Notes: generated by a model not told the origin, from the sequence alone. 64,000 nt of DNA from Anaeramoeba ignava (GCA_028826165.1 JAPDFW010000130.1:62001-126000), one strand, 5' to 3'; positions 46,500 through 61,100 are shown, counted from the first letter of the stretch. Translations and numbers: made by a program.

Positions 46500-47242
46500 T
46501 TTTCAAAAGAAAAAGAAAAATTTAGAAAAGTTAAAACTAGAAGAAAAAAAGGAAATGAATTTTTTAAAAAATTTTTCTTTTTTTTGGTTTTTGTTTTGAT
46601 TTGTTTTGTTTTGGGGTTTGTTTTTTTTTTAATTTGATTATCAATAAAATAAAAAAGAAAAATAAAAAAGAAAAGAAAAGAAAAAAAATGAATTTAAATT
46701 TTTTTTATCTTTTTTTTTAAAAATTAAAAAATTTTTTGATCAAAAAGAAATAAACAATTCGAAAAAAAAATTTTTTAAATTTAATCTAAAAATAAAAATA
46801 AAAATAAAAAAATAAATAAGAACAATTTAGATTTTTCTATTTTTTTTAATTTAAAGAAAAAAAAAGCAAAACAATTTAGATTTTAATTTTCATTTAGATT
46901 TTAATTTTAATTTTAATTTTAATTTTCATTTAGATTTTAATTTTAATTTTAATTTTAATTTTCATTTTAATTTTGATTTATCCAAAAATTAATATTTGAT
47001 GATTCATTCGATGATTCATTCTTATCTAACATTAATTTTAATTTAGATTTTGATTTTAGATTTTGATTTTAGATTTTGATTATTAAATTTTGATTTTGAT
47101 TTTGATTTTAATTTTCATTTAGATTTTAATTTGGATTATTAAATTTTAATTTTAATTTTAATTTTGATTTTAATTTTGATTTTAATTTTGATTTTAATTT
47201 TGATTTTCATTTATATTTAGATTTTGATTTTAGATTTAATTT
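46500..47242. other. Intergenic region, upstream of BEACH B
   Basis: 46500-46860 is A/T-rich with A- and T-runs. 46860-47240 is an attttaattttgatttt repeat with a short unique stretch (ttgatgattcattcgatgat) near 46990-47030. No gene is seen. Confidence 0.6.
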
Positions 47243-50200
47243 TCATTTTTTATAAAAATTGGAAAAATTCATTGATAATTTAATTTGTGGTCGTCGATTC
47301 TCTCGTTTTTGTACTTTTTTTGCTTCTTTCTTAGTAAATTTATTTTGAGCATTATTCATAAAATTTTCAAGTAATTTACGATTTTCTTGAGAAAGTAATT
47401 GAATATAATCTTTAAATTCAATGGTTGAGTTTTTTGCAATTTGAATAAGAACTTGATTAATTGAATTCATAGATTGATCTGAAAATAATCTTGTTTTGTT
47501 TGAAACTAAAATATCAACAGTAATCTGAATTACACAATTTACAATTTGAGAAATTAATTCTTTGTTTTGGGTTTTTGAAAACAGAAACTGATAAATTCTT
47601 TCAAAAATCTCAAAAGTTTTCATTTGAATTTGATAAATTTCTTTTTGTAAGTTGTTTAAGATCCTGTTTGTTGAATCTTCTTCTTCTTCTTCTTTTCTAT
47701 AATTTATAAAAAGAGAAATAATAGAAGGAATGATCAATATAATCATTCTTATTTGAAATAAATTCATTTGATTTTGATTTTGATTTTGATTTTGATTTTC
47801 ATTTTTTTCATCTTCCTTTCCACTTCTCTTGAAAAGTACAAAATTAAGAACTTCATTCCACATGCAAACCTTGTCGTAATCTTTATCTATTTGATTAAGA
47901 ATATTGTGAGATATTTCTGAAAGATGATCAGCAAATTCAACCAAAATATCGTTTCCAAAAAATTCAAACTCAATTCCTTTTGTTACAAACTGAAAAATTA
48001 AATAAATCAAATTGGAAAAATAATTCATCTGATCATAATTTGAAGATTTATCTTTTTCATTACTAATTATTTTTGATATTTGGGAAATAAAAACTAAACT
48101 CAATTTGATATGATGATCTTCAATGTTTTGATCTGTTAATTCATCACTTTTTTCTCGCCATATCTTCGAAGATAGAACAATCGATTCAATATCAATTTTG
48201 TGGAAATCCAAAAAGTAAACTTGAGAAATTATAATATCCAATACTTTGTTAAGTAAACTCAAATGCAATTCAAATTCGCATTTCATCATAATATTTGAAA
48301 TCAAGGATATGTATTTGTTGAAAATATAATAATTATAATCAAAATTAACTTTTATGGAATCTTTTGAATGAAGGAATACCATTTGCTGGAAAATATATAA
48401 TAACAATCCAATCATTTGTTTTTGAGTTTTAAGTTTTTGTTCTTTTAATTCTTCAATCAAATGTGGATGATATTCCTTTTTCTTTTCATTATCTAATAGA
48501 ATATTCACACCCATAATGTCTGGTCTTGAATAAACTAAGTTGAGAATCTCAAAAAATTTTAAATGCATTTTGGAAAGATCCTCGTTTGAGAAAAAACTAT
48601 AAATTTTGTCTAAAACTTTTTTCAATAAAAGAACAACTTCGAATAAAGAATCAATATTAAGTATCAAATGTTTTTCAATAGTTTCGTTACTTTCATTAAT
48701 GGATATTTTAGAATCGTTTCGAATGAAGATTATCAGCAATTCAATCCATTTTAAAACACTATTGAAAAATTTATGAGATTGAAATTTGGATTTTGTTGTA
48801 TTTATTCCCAAAATTGATCCAAAGTCAGTTTCGCAAAATTTCGATAAATGAAAAACACATAAATTCATGATCATCAAAATGATTTTTTGGTTTGGAAAAT
48901 CATTTTGGGTTTTTTCAGAATACAAAAGATAGAAATTTGATAAATTAGACCAAAAAATTATTAAATCTGATAAAGATTGTTCTGGAAAAACAGATAAAAT
49001 TGGCTTTTTCACTGATAATTCATTTTGATAAGAATTGAGGAGAAAATATTCAATAAAAGATTCTAAAATAATATTGATTTTTTCTGGAGCATGAAGCTGG
49101 TGGATAATCTGTGAAGACCATAACATGTATTTCTGTTCATAAAATTCCCAAAAATACAATATATAACGAGTAAATGCATTTGTTAAGTTAAATAAAACTT
49201 GGGATTCAATAGGAGAGAATAGGTCGATAATTTCAAGATGTGAGAATTTTTGAAATGTTTCAAGAGTATTTCCAATCAATTTTGTAATTTTCTGAAGTTG
49301 TAAAAGGAACTCTTCTCTTGATTCATTTTCATCTTCGTCTTCATCATTTTCATTTTCATTTTGAATTTGATTTTCGTTTTGATTTTCGTTTTGATTTTTT
49401 TTGGAAATTTTTTGTATAGATTTAAATCGGAATTTCTGAAATCTAATGAATAAATCAGCAAGAATAGTTGCAAAATGAACAATATAGGGTTGAAATTGGA
49501 ATTGATTACTGTTAGAATTTTCTTTTGATTTGTTTTCATTAGTAATAGACTCATCAACTTCTTCAAAAATCTTTTCGTTATCAAGATTCAAATCAGTATT
49601 TTGTTTTTCTTGCAAATTTAATTCTTGGGTTGATTGAGGTGGTTTTGCAAATTCTTCAAATGTGGATTGATTTGAAACAAGCAAAATTGTAGGTAATTTT
49701 GAAGGAGAAAACGACTGTTTCAAAACTGAAACAATCTGAGCTTCAAAAATATCAAGAGCGAATTGATCTTCTAATTCAGAATCATGGCTTTTCATGAAAA
49801 TTTGTACAACTAATCCAAAAAGCTTTAATCCTGATATTTGTAAATCAAAAATTGTTTGAGATACATTTCGAAAAGATATTTCCACAATCTCTTGAATTTT
49901 TGGTGATAGTGAAGATAAAGTAAAATTTGGATCGATTTGTCCCATCGAAGTTATTATTTTGTAAATCATTTCCATCGCATATTGTTTAGTTTGCCATCTT
50001 GGATTTGAAGAAATTGTCAAATCAAGATATTTTTTATTTTGGATTATTAATTTGTATTTCTCATGCAAAGAAAGAAGAGATTTGCGATCAGTTTTGGAAT
50101 CAGGATTTGTATTTTGAGAATTTGTACTTTGATTTGGATCTAGAGATTGGTTTCGATCATGAGTATTCTGTTCGTCTATGAAATCGTTGATATCTTCTTG

Positions 50201-53200
50201 GTCATCTGAATCATTTTGGATTGCATCAATGGGGATTTCTTCTTGAACGGTTTTGATTGTGATTTCTTTTTCATGAGATCCTGATGAAGAAACAACTTTT
50301 CTGCATACTTCATACCAGAGAATCAATTCTGATAAAGAAGTTGAATCGATTAGTGAAGAAATGAGCGAGATTATTTGATCGGAAATTCTAGAAGTTAACG
50401 AAGTATTTATAGGATGGACAAAATCAAGAAATTCAAATAATTCTTCAAATGCACAAAACTCTGAATTTTGTTCTGAAACAAAGCTTATTGAACCTCTTTT
50501 TTTGTCGATAATTTGCTGCATTATAGATAAGGCAATGCTTGAATTCTGTAATCCAAAAGGCGATTTTTGACTGAAAGGTGAAAAATCAGAGAAAGATGTT
50601 TCAGACTCAATTTGGTTTTCTGGATTAGAAGGAGAAAGATTAGTTGGGAATAAAATATAAGTATTTAGAAGAATGCGGAAATAATGTGCTTCGTTAAGTA
50701 ATCCTGGAGAGAATATGAGCAATTTCTCGATAATTTTTGTTGTATGCTTATGAACATTGCTGAATTTAGATGGTAGAAGAATATTTTCAAGTATCATTAA
50801 AATCCATTTTGTCAATGCAGGCTTTTCTTGCAATTCAGGCCCAAGACCTAGCATAAGACCATCGATGATTCCGCCGATGGAATCCAGAATGGCAGGGTTG
50901 TTTATATGAGATTCTTTGGAAAGATGATAATTGACAACACTTAAAATTGGGGTGACAAAATTCATTTGGATGACAAGATTTGCGGAAGAATTCAATATTT
51001 TTGACAACGCACAAAGACATGATTCGTAAGTCTCCATATTTTCTGAGCGCGAAATTTCGATGAGAAAAATAATGACAGAAGGGAATATATCTTTTGCGCG
51101 AATATTTCCTATATACTGAATAATTGTGGCGAGTGTTATTGCAAAGTTGTTTTGTATTTGAGTATTTTGTGTGTCTCTTTGAGATTTTATGCTTTGAACA
51201 ATTTCGGATGCGAAGGTGTCTGGGAGATGAGTTCCTAAGATACCGATTATGTTTTGAGTTAGAATAGCAATTTTCTTGTTGTGGAAGTGAAGGGATTGCG
51301 ATACAATTTCTTGTGATACTAAAAGCAAAGTTTGATAATTTTGTTGTGATTCTTTTTTTCTTTGTGAATTGATTTGTTTCAAAAGATGGAAAATTGTTGC
51401 TAAAATATTTGTGAAAATGTGAGTTGATAATTTATCAGAGCTTGATTTGATAATCTTTGTTTTTTTTTCTTCTTGGATTGCTTTATTTTTATTTTTATTT
51501 TTATTTTTAGATTTTTTGTTTTTGCGTTTTGATTTCGATTGTTGTTCTTGTAGTTTTTTTTCACTTAATTCAAGAATTTCTTTTGCTTTTTTTGAAAGTT
51601 CATTTAAATTTGTCATGTATTTACTTATTGTTGATTTTGTTTGATAAAGAATCCATCTACAAAAAATGGTTATTGCAAGATCGACAATATCTTGGAAATT
51701 GATTTGCTTGAATTGAAAGAATTGTTGATTTTCTATAGGACAAAAATGGGGTTTGTAAGGATGAGAAGGGAGTATTTGTGATAAAAAGGAATGAGAGATT
51801 GAAATTCCCAATTTGGATTGGCAAATATCATTGAAAATCAGAGATTCACAAGATTGGATATTCAATTTTTTGAATATTGAATCAGGTAAAATAGAAAGGA
51901 GTTTGTATGCCACATTTCGGAAAGCAAAACAACAATCTTCGGAAAAAATTTTTTGCATATGATTTTTGTCAGTGAAAGAAGATTTATTGAAATAATAAAT
52001 CGATATTGGTATTGAAGTGTGTTGTTTTCCAGAATATTTCTTGGAAGATTGATTTATCACAAGCAATATTTTATTGATGATTGCTGATAATCTGTGTTCG
52101 AATTGAGTTTTTTGGTTTGGATAAAAAATGTTTTGCTGTTCTCTAAAGTTGTTGAAGAAAGCCAGTAATGAATAAGTGAGAATTTCCATAAGGAAAATGG
52201 ATTTGGATTCTTTTTCAATAATTTTCTGTATTGATTCAAGGGAATCCTCCCATAACTTGAGAATTGTGTCAATTTTTTGGGAAAGAAAGAATAAAGTGAT
52301 TGGATCTGAATCTTGAGAATTAAATACAGGATTTATGATAAATGGTTTGGGGGAATTTGTTTGTAAAGTTTCTGAATAGTAGATGTTCTTCATAAGCTCT
52401 GTATCAATTCTATGTTCTTTGTGGCTGTTTTTGAGAGAGTAATCTGAGTTTTTTTTGGCACAAAGAAATAATGTGTCCAATAATTCGAATCCAATTTTAA
52501 AATATTTAATGATTAAATTTAAGTCTGTCTGTTGATTTTGATTAATTTCAATTTCGTTGATTCCGTTCATAATATTTTGTTGTGCGATTGTGAACAAATT
52601 TGAAATCAAATGTTTTGGCTTGAGTATTTTATTATTTGTGATTGCCGAATAAGCAAGGCAATAAAAACAATGCTGAAGACCTGAGACTTGGAGTTGATGA
52701 TTATTTGTATTTTGAGAGCGAATTCTCTTTGAAATTTCTGTGTCGAGAACATTGATTATCGTCTTGATATTTGAAGGGAAGATTAAGAAAATGAGGCCAA
52801 TGCATTCAGCAGAAATTATTTGAATATGAATTGAGGGGTTGTCTAACCAAGAGAAAAGAACATTTATTAATGGAGGAATTTTTGGATATGAAACTTCTTG
52901 AAGAATTTGAATAAGATGGTGGATTTGAATTATCACCAAAGAAGCTTGCGAATTGTTGAAATGAGATGTGTTTGAGTTTATTTCCAGAGCAATATGGATC
53001 AAATGCTCTAAAATTTGGAGCTGTTTTGTTTGATCAAAGATGTTGCAAAATTGGTTCAAAATGGAACTAATGCAATTGTATATCAATTTAATGTTTTGGT
53101 TTTTTGTATCGATAATTTTGAATAAATCAGTTAAATGGACAATGTGGTTGAGAATTGACTTAGAGTGTTCAAATAAAAGTTGCGAGTTTAGATTGTTGAA

Positions 53201-56200
53201 AAATGATTGATAAGCAGTAGCTGCCGAAGATAATTGATTTTTGTTTTCTGTGTAAAGAAATAAAGATCCCAGAAGATTAAGAATGCTTTGAAAAGTATTA
53301 AAATCTGTTGAATGCTTATTGAGTTTGAGTTTTTCTTGTTTTTTGAGGAGATCCGAACCAGATCTTTTGTGCTTGGTTTTATTTTTTGCTTCGAAATTTC
53401 CTGAGTTTGTTCTTGTAATTTTCCGATGAGTTTTTGAAGTTTCTTTTGGATTTTGATCTTCATTCAAGTTTAAATCGAGATTTCTATTTATTTTTTGGTT
53501 TTGATTTTTGAGGTTTTCTTTTTGATTTTGAATATGTAATTTGATCCATGCTTGCGACATAATAAATCCATAAGATTCAGCAAATTTTGAGTTTACAGTT
53601 GAAGCATTTTCATTTGAAAAATATTTTAAAAGAATTTTGTGTAAATCATTCGGAATAATAGATTGGGAGATTGAAGAGAAAGAGCAAATGAGCTCAGCAA
53701 ATGCAATTTTGATTTCATCTGAAGTTTCATTTGAGAAATTTTTAATTGCTTTAAAAACTATTTAAAAAAATTTATAAATTTATAAATTTTAAAAATATTA
53801 AAAATATAAAATTATTTGATTTTATTTTTTACCATCATTTTCATAAACAAATAAACTTTGATAAGTTTTTATTAAATTAGAAATTGTTTTTAAAGATTTA
53901 ATTCTAATAAATTCCTGTAAAATTTAAATTGAAAAGAATTATTATTTAAAATTTTTTTTTTAATCGATAAAAAAAAGTTGAATTTAATACTTTTGGAGAT
54001 TTTAGATGTTTAAGAGTTAATATAACAGTATCTGATAATAAATTCAAAGTTTTTTTTGGGAATTGAGAATGTAATTCATTAAGAATTTCAATTGAAAGAC
54101 TTTTTAAAAAACAAGAAATTAATATTAATTTTAATATTTTTAATAAAATTAATTTTAATATTTTTAATAAAATTAATTTTAATATTTTTAATAAAATAAA
54201 TTTTAATATTTTTAATAAAATTAATTTTAATATTTTTAATAAAATAAATTTTAATATTTTTAATAAAATTAATTTTAATAATTTTAATATAAATTAATTT
54301 TAATATTTTTAATAAATTAATTTTAATATTTTTAATAAAATTAATTTTAATATTTTTAATAAAATTAATTTTAATATTTTTAATAAAATTAATTTTAATA
54401 TTTTTAATAAAATAAATTTTAATATTTTTAATAAAAATTAATTTTAATATTTTTAATATAATTAATTTTAATATTTTTAATATAATTAATTTTATTATTT
54501 TTAATATAATTAATTTTAATATTTTTAATAAAATTAATTTTAATATTTTTAATATAAATTAATTTTAATATTTTTAATATAAATTAATTTTAATATTTTT
54601 AATATAAATTAATTTTAATATTTTTAATATAATAAATTTTAATATTTTTAATATAATAAATTTTAATATTTTTAATAAAATTAATTTTAATATTTTTAAT
54701 ATAATTTAATTTTAATATTTTTAATATAAATTAATTTTAATATTTTTAATATAATAAATTTTTAATATTTTTAATAAAATTAATTTTAATATTTTTAATA
54801 AAAATTAATTTTAATATTTTTATATAAATTAATTTTAATATTTTTAATAAAATAAATTTTAATATTTTTAATAAAAATAAATTTTAATATTTTTAATAAA
54901 ATAAATTTTAATATTTTTAATAAATTTAATTTTAATATTTTTAATAAAATTAATTTTAATATTTTTAATAAAAATAATTTTAATATTTTTAATAAAATTA
55001 ATTTTAATATTTTTAATATAAATTAATTTTAATATTTTTAATAAAATTAATTTTAATATTTTTAATATAAATTAATTTTAATATTTTTAATATAATTAAT
55101 TTTAATATTTTTAATATAAATTAATTTTAATATTTTTAATAAATTTAATTTTAATATTTTTAATATAATTAATTTTAATATTTTTAATAAAAATAAATTT
55201 TAATATTTTTAATAAAAATTAATTTTAATATTTTTAATATAATTAATTTTAATATTTTTAATATAATTAATTTTATTATTTTTAATATAATTAATTTTAA
55301 TATTTTTAATATAAATTAATTTTAATATTTTTAATATAAATAAATTTTAATATTTTTAATATAAATTAATTTTAATATTTTTAATATAAATTAATTTTAA
55401 TATTTTTAATATAATAAATTTTAATATTTTTAATAAAATTAATTTTAATATTTTTAATATAATTAATTTTAATATTTTTAATATAATTAATTTTAATATT
55501 TTTAATAAAAATAAATTTTAATATTTTTAATATAAATAAATTTTTAATATTTTTAATAAAATTAATTTTAATATTTTTAATAAAATTAATTTTAATATTT
55601 TTATATAAATTAATTTTAATATTTTTAATAAAATAAATTTTAATATTTTTAATAAAATAAATTTTAATATTTTTAATAAAATAAATTTTAATATTTTTAA
55701 TAAAATAAATTTTAATATTTTTAATAAATTTAATTTTAATATTTTTAATAAAATTAATTTTAATATTTTTATATAAATTAATTTTAATATTTTTAATAAA
55801 ATTAATTTTAATATTTTTAATAAATTTTATTATTAATTTTTCAGATTAATTTTAATATTTTTAATAAAATTAATTTTAATATTTTTAATAAAATTAATTT
55901 TAATATTTTTAATAAAATTAATTTTAATATTTTTAATAAAAATTAATTTTAATATTTTTTTTAATAAAATTATTTTTAATATTTTTAATAAAATTAATTT
56001 TTAATATTTTTAATAAAATTAATTTTAATATTTTTAATAAAATTAATTTTAATATTTTTAATAAAATTAATTTTAATATTTTTAATAAAATTAATTTTAA
56101 TATTTTTAATAAAATTAATTTTAATATTTTTAATAAAATTAATTTTAATATTTTTAATAAAATTAATTTTAATATTTTTAATAAAATTAATTTTAATATT

Positions 56201-56775
56201 TTTAATAAAATTAATTTTAATATTTTTAATAAAATTAATTTTAATATTTTTAATAAAATTAATTTTAATATTTTTAATAAAATTAATTTTAATATTTTTA
56301 ATAAAATTAATTTTAATATTTTTAATATAATTAATTTTAATATTTTTAATATAAATTAATTTTAATATTTTTAATATAATTAATTTTAATATTTTTAATA
56401 AAATTAATTTTTCAGATAAATTTTAATATACATTCTGATAAAATGATTTGATTTCACTTTTCCTTTTAAATTGTTTTGTAAAGTAACAATTGTTTGCATT
56501 AAATTAATTGAAGATTTTTTATATAATTCAATTAAACATTTTGAAAATATTTTTCGAAGAAATGGTGAAGTTTCTTGTGATAAAATTTCTGTAAGTTTTG
56601 TTAAAAGAAATTTTTCGATTGTTAATCTTGTTTTTGAAGATTGTTTTAAATTTTTTATTGAAATTTGTTTAATTTCTTTATGTAAATTATTTAATAAAAT
56701 TGGAAGTGAATCTTTTATAACTTGAGATGAATTTTTTGAAGAAATAAAAGATTGAATTGAATTTAAAGAATCCAT
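47243..56775 (-). CDS. HEATR5-like HEAT-repeat protein (Laa1/p200 family)
   Basis: Exons on the minus strand: 56775-56432, 54099-53991, 53914-53833 and 53757-47243; about 2,350 aa (animal HEATR5 is around 2,070). All joins are GT/AG in frame. Made of HEAT-type helical repeats throughout. Recognisable HEATR5 landmarks: an N-terminal segment LRKIFSKCLIELYKKSS; a central LGPELQ motif following helical repeats; and NPRWQTKQYAMEMI followed by LQISGLKLFGLVVQIF. By family it works with AP-1/clathrin coats and cargo sorting at the trans-Golgi and endosomes. It also has a Lys/Asn-rich insert (about 51450-51560) and acidic Asn-rich inserts (49300-49390 and others). The start at 56775 is the first ATG of the first exon. 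Confidence 0.8.
54100..56431 (-). repeat. 2332-bp minisatellite intron of the HEATR5-like gene
   Basis: A tandem array of a 22-25-bp unit (ttaattttaatatttttaat plus aaaa, ataa or ataaa). GT at 56431-56430 after NHFIR; AG at 54101-54100 before SIEILNELHSQF; the joined codon is Ile. It is the longest intron fully inside the window. Confidence 0.85.
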
Positions 56776-57096
56776 TATTATTATTAATATTATTATTATT
56801 TAAAAAAATGAAAAAGAAAAAAATGAAAAAAAAAAATTAAAAGGAGAAAAATTCTTTTTTTTTTTTCTTATTTTTTTAATTTAGATTTAATTTCAGATTT
56901 AATTCAGATTTAATTAGTTAAAATTAATGTATCGAACTTTCAAAATATTCAAATGGTCAATGAATTAACTTAAAATAATTAAAAACTTGAAAATTGATAG
57001 AAAAAAAAAAGGAAAAAAAAAAAATGAAAAAAAAAAAAATAAAAATTTTCTCTTAAAAAAAATTTTGGATCATTTTCTTTTGACTTTTTATCTAAA
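56776..57096. promoter_or_regulatory. Divergent intergenic region, HEATR5-like / TALE homeobox
   Basis: 321 bp between the ATGs at 56775 (minus) and 57097 (plus). A-rich, with long A- and T-runs and an atttagatttaatttcagat stretch near 56880. It presumably holds both promoters; no element can be named. Confidence 0.45.
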
Positions 57097-57601
57097 ATGC
57101 TCTCAAATTTTAATGAAAATACAAAAATACAACCAAAAACTATCACAAATGTATTCGATGAAGAAAACCGAATAGAAAAAAGAGAAGAAGAAATACTTGA
57201 ACATAAAAGAAGGAAAAGAGTAAAAACTGGATTACCACCAACAAGTAAACGAATCTTATTGATTTGGCTTTTTTACAACGTAGAAAATCCTTATCCAACA
57301 AAAGAAGAGAAAGAAGAGCTTTGTCAAAGGGCTAATATAACAATGGCACAGATCAATAATTTTTTTATAAATTCTAGAGTAAGAAAAATAAATTGAAATT
57401 AAATAACTGAAAAAAAATTTATTTTAAAAATTTAATTTAAAAATCTATTTTTGATTCCCTTTTTAGAGAAGAATCCTTAAACCTTTACTAGGTGATTATC
57501 ATACAAAAGAATTGGCTCATCAAATTAAAACTAGAAAAAGAAAAAAAGTTCCAATGGATCAGATTGATTTTGAAACTTCTCCAGTTCTTTCAAATAATTA
57601 A
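57097..57601 (+). CDS. TALE-class homeodomain protein
   Basis: Two exons, 57097-57378 and 57467-57601, with an 88-bp GT/AG intron in phase 0; 138 aa. A basic stretch KRRKRVKTG leads into a TALE homeodomain (about residues 38-100). It has LPPTSKRILLIWLFYNVENP, the three-residue loop PYP and EEKEELCQRANIT; recognition helix INNFFINSRRR. Splicing is confirmed by RRRILKPLL, typical of TALE proteins. Ile50, Asn51 and Arg53 are kept, but the nearly invariant Trp48 is Phe. A short basic tail (TRKRKKV) follows. It is a DNA-binding transcription factor by family, small and with no MEIS/PBC-type extra domain. Confidence 0.88.
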
Positions 57602-58199
57602 TTTAATTTAATTTAATTTCATTTAATTTATAATTGAATTTTAATAGAAATTCAATTTCTCTTTTCTTTTCCTTTCTCTTTCTTTCTTTTAAATAAAACA
57701 AAAACCATAAAAACAAAATTTTTTTCTTTTTTGATTTATTTTCTATTCCACTTGTAAAAATTAAAATTAAAATTAAAATTAAAATTAAAATTAAAGTTTT
57801 ATTTTGTTTATTGATTAAAAAAAAATAACACAATAAAAATCAAAAAGAAAACAAAAAAGAAAAATTGTTCAAAATAACTTTTCAAAAAGAAAGGAAAAAA
57901 AAAAATTTAAAGTAAATGAAATAATCCAAATAATAAGTTTTGTTCTTTCTAAATAACTTTCCAATAAAAAAAAAGTAAAAGAAGTTTTCTGTATAATAAA
58001 CGATCTAGTAACTAAAATACGATAATAAAATAATGCAAGTAAAATTCAATTTTCTAAAAAATTTGCAATTAATTCTGATCAATAAAAAGGATAAAAAAGA
58101 AAAAAAAAAAAAAGTTAAAAGGTTAAAAAGGAGAAAAAGAATAATCTGAACTAATTTTTTGGAAAAATTTCTAATAAGTCATTTTGAAATTGAATAAAT
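57602..58199. other. Intergenic region between convergent genes
   Basis: A/T-rich, with aaaattaaaatt repeats near 57760, a ttctattccacttg element near 57742 and A-runs. No gene or RNA is seen. Confidence 0.6.
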
Positions 58200-61100
58200 T
58201 TAATTTTCATCAAAAGGATCAAAAATAACGAAATTTTTATGATCGAGAATATCTTGATTTTGTAAATCTTCATTTTCAAAGTCTTGATCGATTAATTCTT
58301 GGTTTTCTAAATCTTCATTTAAACTAAGAACTGAAGTTGAAGATGAAGTTGAAGTTAAAATTGAGTCTGAGAGATTTTTGGAATTTTCAAGTTTGAACGT
58401 AATTTCAGAATTTAATGAATTTTCAGATTCTTCATTATTTTGTAAAGATTTAGTTTCGTTATTAAAATTAACAATTCCATATAATTTATCTGTGATTCTT
58501 TTCTGATTTTCAACAAGAAGAGTAACTTGTTTTAACTTTCTTTTGAGTAATAAATTATCATGTAAAAGGGATTGTTTTTGAGATTTAACACTTTCCATTC
58601 CTCCCATTCTTTCTTCTAAATGTGTTTCAAGACGTTTGAGTTGTTTTTCGTTTTTTTTGCGTTCTTGAAGTAATGATTCCGATAATGCTGTAATTTCTGC
58701 TTCTTTTTGTGTGACTTTTTTTTCAATAAAAGAGTAAATTTCAGAAATTTTAGTTGAAATCAAGCATTTAAATTGATCATCTCCAACTTTTTCCAAAATT
58801 CCATGAATATTATCAATTTCGTTTTTCATTTGTTGTTTTTTGGGAATTTTTTCAAGTGAGCTTTTGATTGAATTTGTTAAAGCTGTTGATTCTTGTGGAG
58901 TAATAAATTTTTGAGTTTCATTTCTTGGAGGAGAAAAAGTTGGCCGAATAATTAAGCTTTGTGATTTTGTGAGTTTTACTTGAGGTTTAATTCTTATTGA
59001 AAGAGGTGATGATTTGGGTCCAAGTGATTCTTGACGAACTGGTGGATTACATGGATAAATTATCACTTGTGCTAATGATTTGTTGTTTGTTTGTAGAAAT
59101 GTTACTGAGCATGCTCCCCATTTTGTAAGTTCTGTTTTAATATTAATAAAAAGCCAAACAACATTGAAAACTCCTGATTTTTCTCTTTTTATTTTTAAAT
59201 TGAAAAAGTTGGATTAGATTTATATTATATTGATTTTGAATTTGAATTTGAATTTGATTTTGATTTTGATTTTGATTTTGATTTTGATTTAGATTTTGAT
59301 TTTGATTTTGATTTTGATTTAGATTTTGATTTTGATTTTGATTTAGATTTTGATTTTGATTTTGATTTTGATTTTGAATTTGATTTTGATTTTGATTTTG
59401 AATTTGAATTTTGATATTGATTTTGATATTGATATTGATATTGATTTTGATATTGATATTTATATTGATTTATATTTATATTTATATTGATATTTATATT
59501 GATATTTATATTGATATTGATATTTATATTGATATTTATATTGATATTGATATTTATATTGATATTGATTTTGATTTATATTTATATTGATATTGATTTT
59601 GATATTGATATTTATATTGATTTGATATATTTATATTGATATTGATATTGATATTTATATTGATATTGATATTTTATTGATATTGATATTGATATTTATA
59701 TTGATATTGATTTTTGATTTATATTTATATTGATATTTATATTGATATTGATATTGATTTGATTTTGATATTTATATTTATATTGATATTTATATTGATA
59801 TTGATATTGATATTGATATTTATATTGATATTGATATTGATATTGATATTGATATTGATATTGATATTGATATTGATATTGATATTGATTTTGATATTGA
59901 TATTGATATTGATATTGATATTTTTATATTGATATTGATATTTATATTTATATTGATATTGATATTGATATTGATATTGATATTGATATTGATATTGATA
60001 TTGATATTGATATTGATATTGATATTTATATTTATATTTATATTGATATTTATATTGATATTGATATTGATATTGATATTGATATTGATATTGATATTGA
60101 TATTGATATTTATATTTATATTGATATTGATATTTATATTTATATTGATATTGATATTGATATTTATATTGATATTGATATTTATATTGATATTGATATT
60201 GATATTGATATTGAAGCTGATATTGATATTGATATTGATATTGATATTGATATTGATATTGATATTGATATTGATATTGATATTGATATTGATATTGATA
60301 TTGATATTTATATTGATATTGATATTGATATTGATATTGATATTGATATTGATATTGATATTGATATTGATATTGATATTGATATTGATATTGATATTAT
60401 TGATATTGATATTGATATTGATATTGATATTGATATTGATATTGATATTGATATTGATATTGATATTGATATTGATATTTATATTTATATTTATATTGAT
60501 ATTGATATTTATATTTATATTGATTTTAATTTTATTTTGAGATTTAGATTTATTATTTAGATTTTGATTTTGATTTTGATTTTGATTTAGATTTAGATTT
60601 AGATTTAGATTTAGATTTAGATTTATTATTTAGATTTAGATTTGATTTAGCAAATATTGTTTTATCATAAATTTAATTTGATAAAAAATTTGTTTTTGTG
60701 AAGTGGATTTTTTTTTTTAAATAAAGATTCATAAAGCAAATGAAAATGATTTTTTTTTAATTTTTTTTCAAAATGATCAAATAAATTGAAAAAAAAATTT
60801 TAAATTATAAAATATAAAAATATAAAGGAAATTAAAGTGAATTAAATTTGATCTGAATTTAAATAAAAAAATATAAGTAAATGATCAAATAAAAAGAAAA
60901 ATATATAACGAAATTTAAATAAAAAATAAATAAATAAATAAATAAAATAAATAAAGAAATCGAAATTTTGTGGAAAATATAATAATATAAAATTTTCTCA
61001 ATTATAAAAGGAAATGAATAAAAAAACTTACTGTAAAGCTCTTTGAGAAGTTGTTAATAAAGCAGTTTCTGTATCAGAATTAAGATGAGGTTGATTTTTA

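Noticed and set aside
55800..55860. An exon inside the HEATR5-like repeat intron (ttcagat sequence)
   Set aside because: The gene is on the other strand and no open frame or splice pair fits; it is a variant of the repeat unit.
59714..60540. Two Ile/Leu-rich reading frames resembling membrane proteins
   Set aside because: Product of the (TTGATA)n array inside the PAS gene intron.
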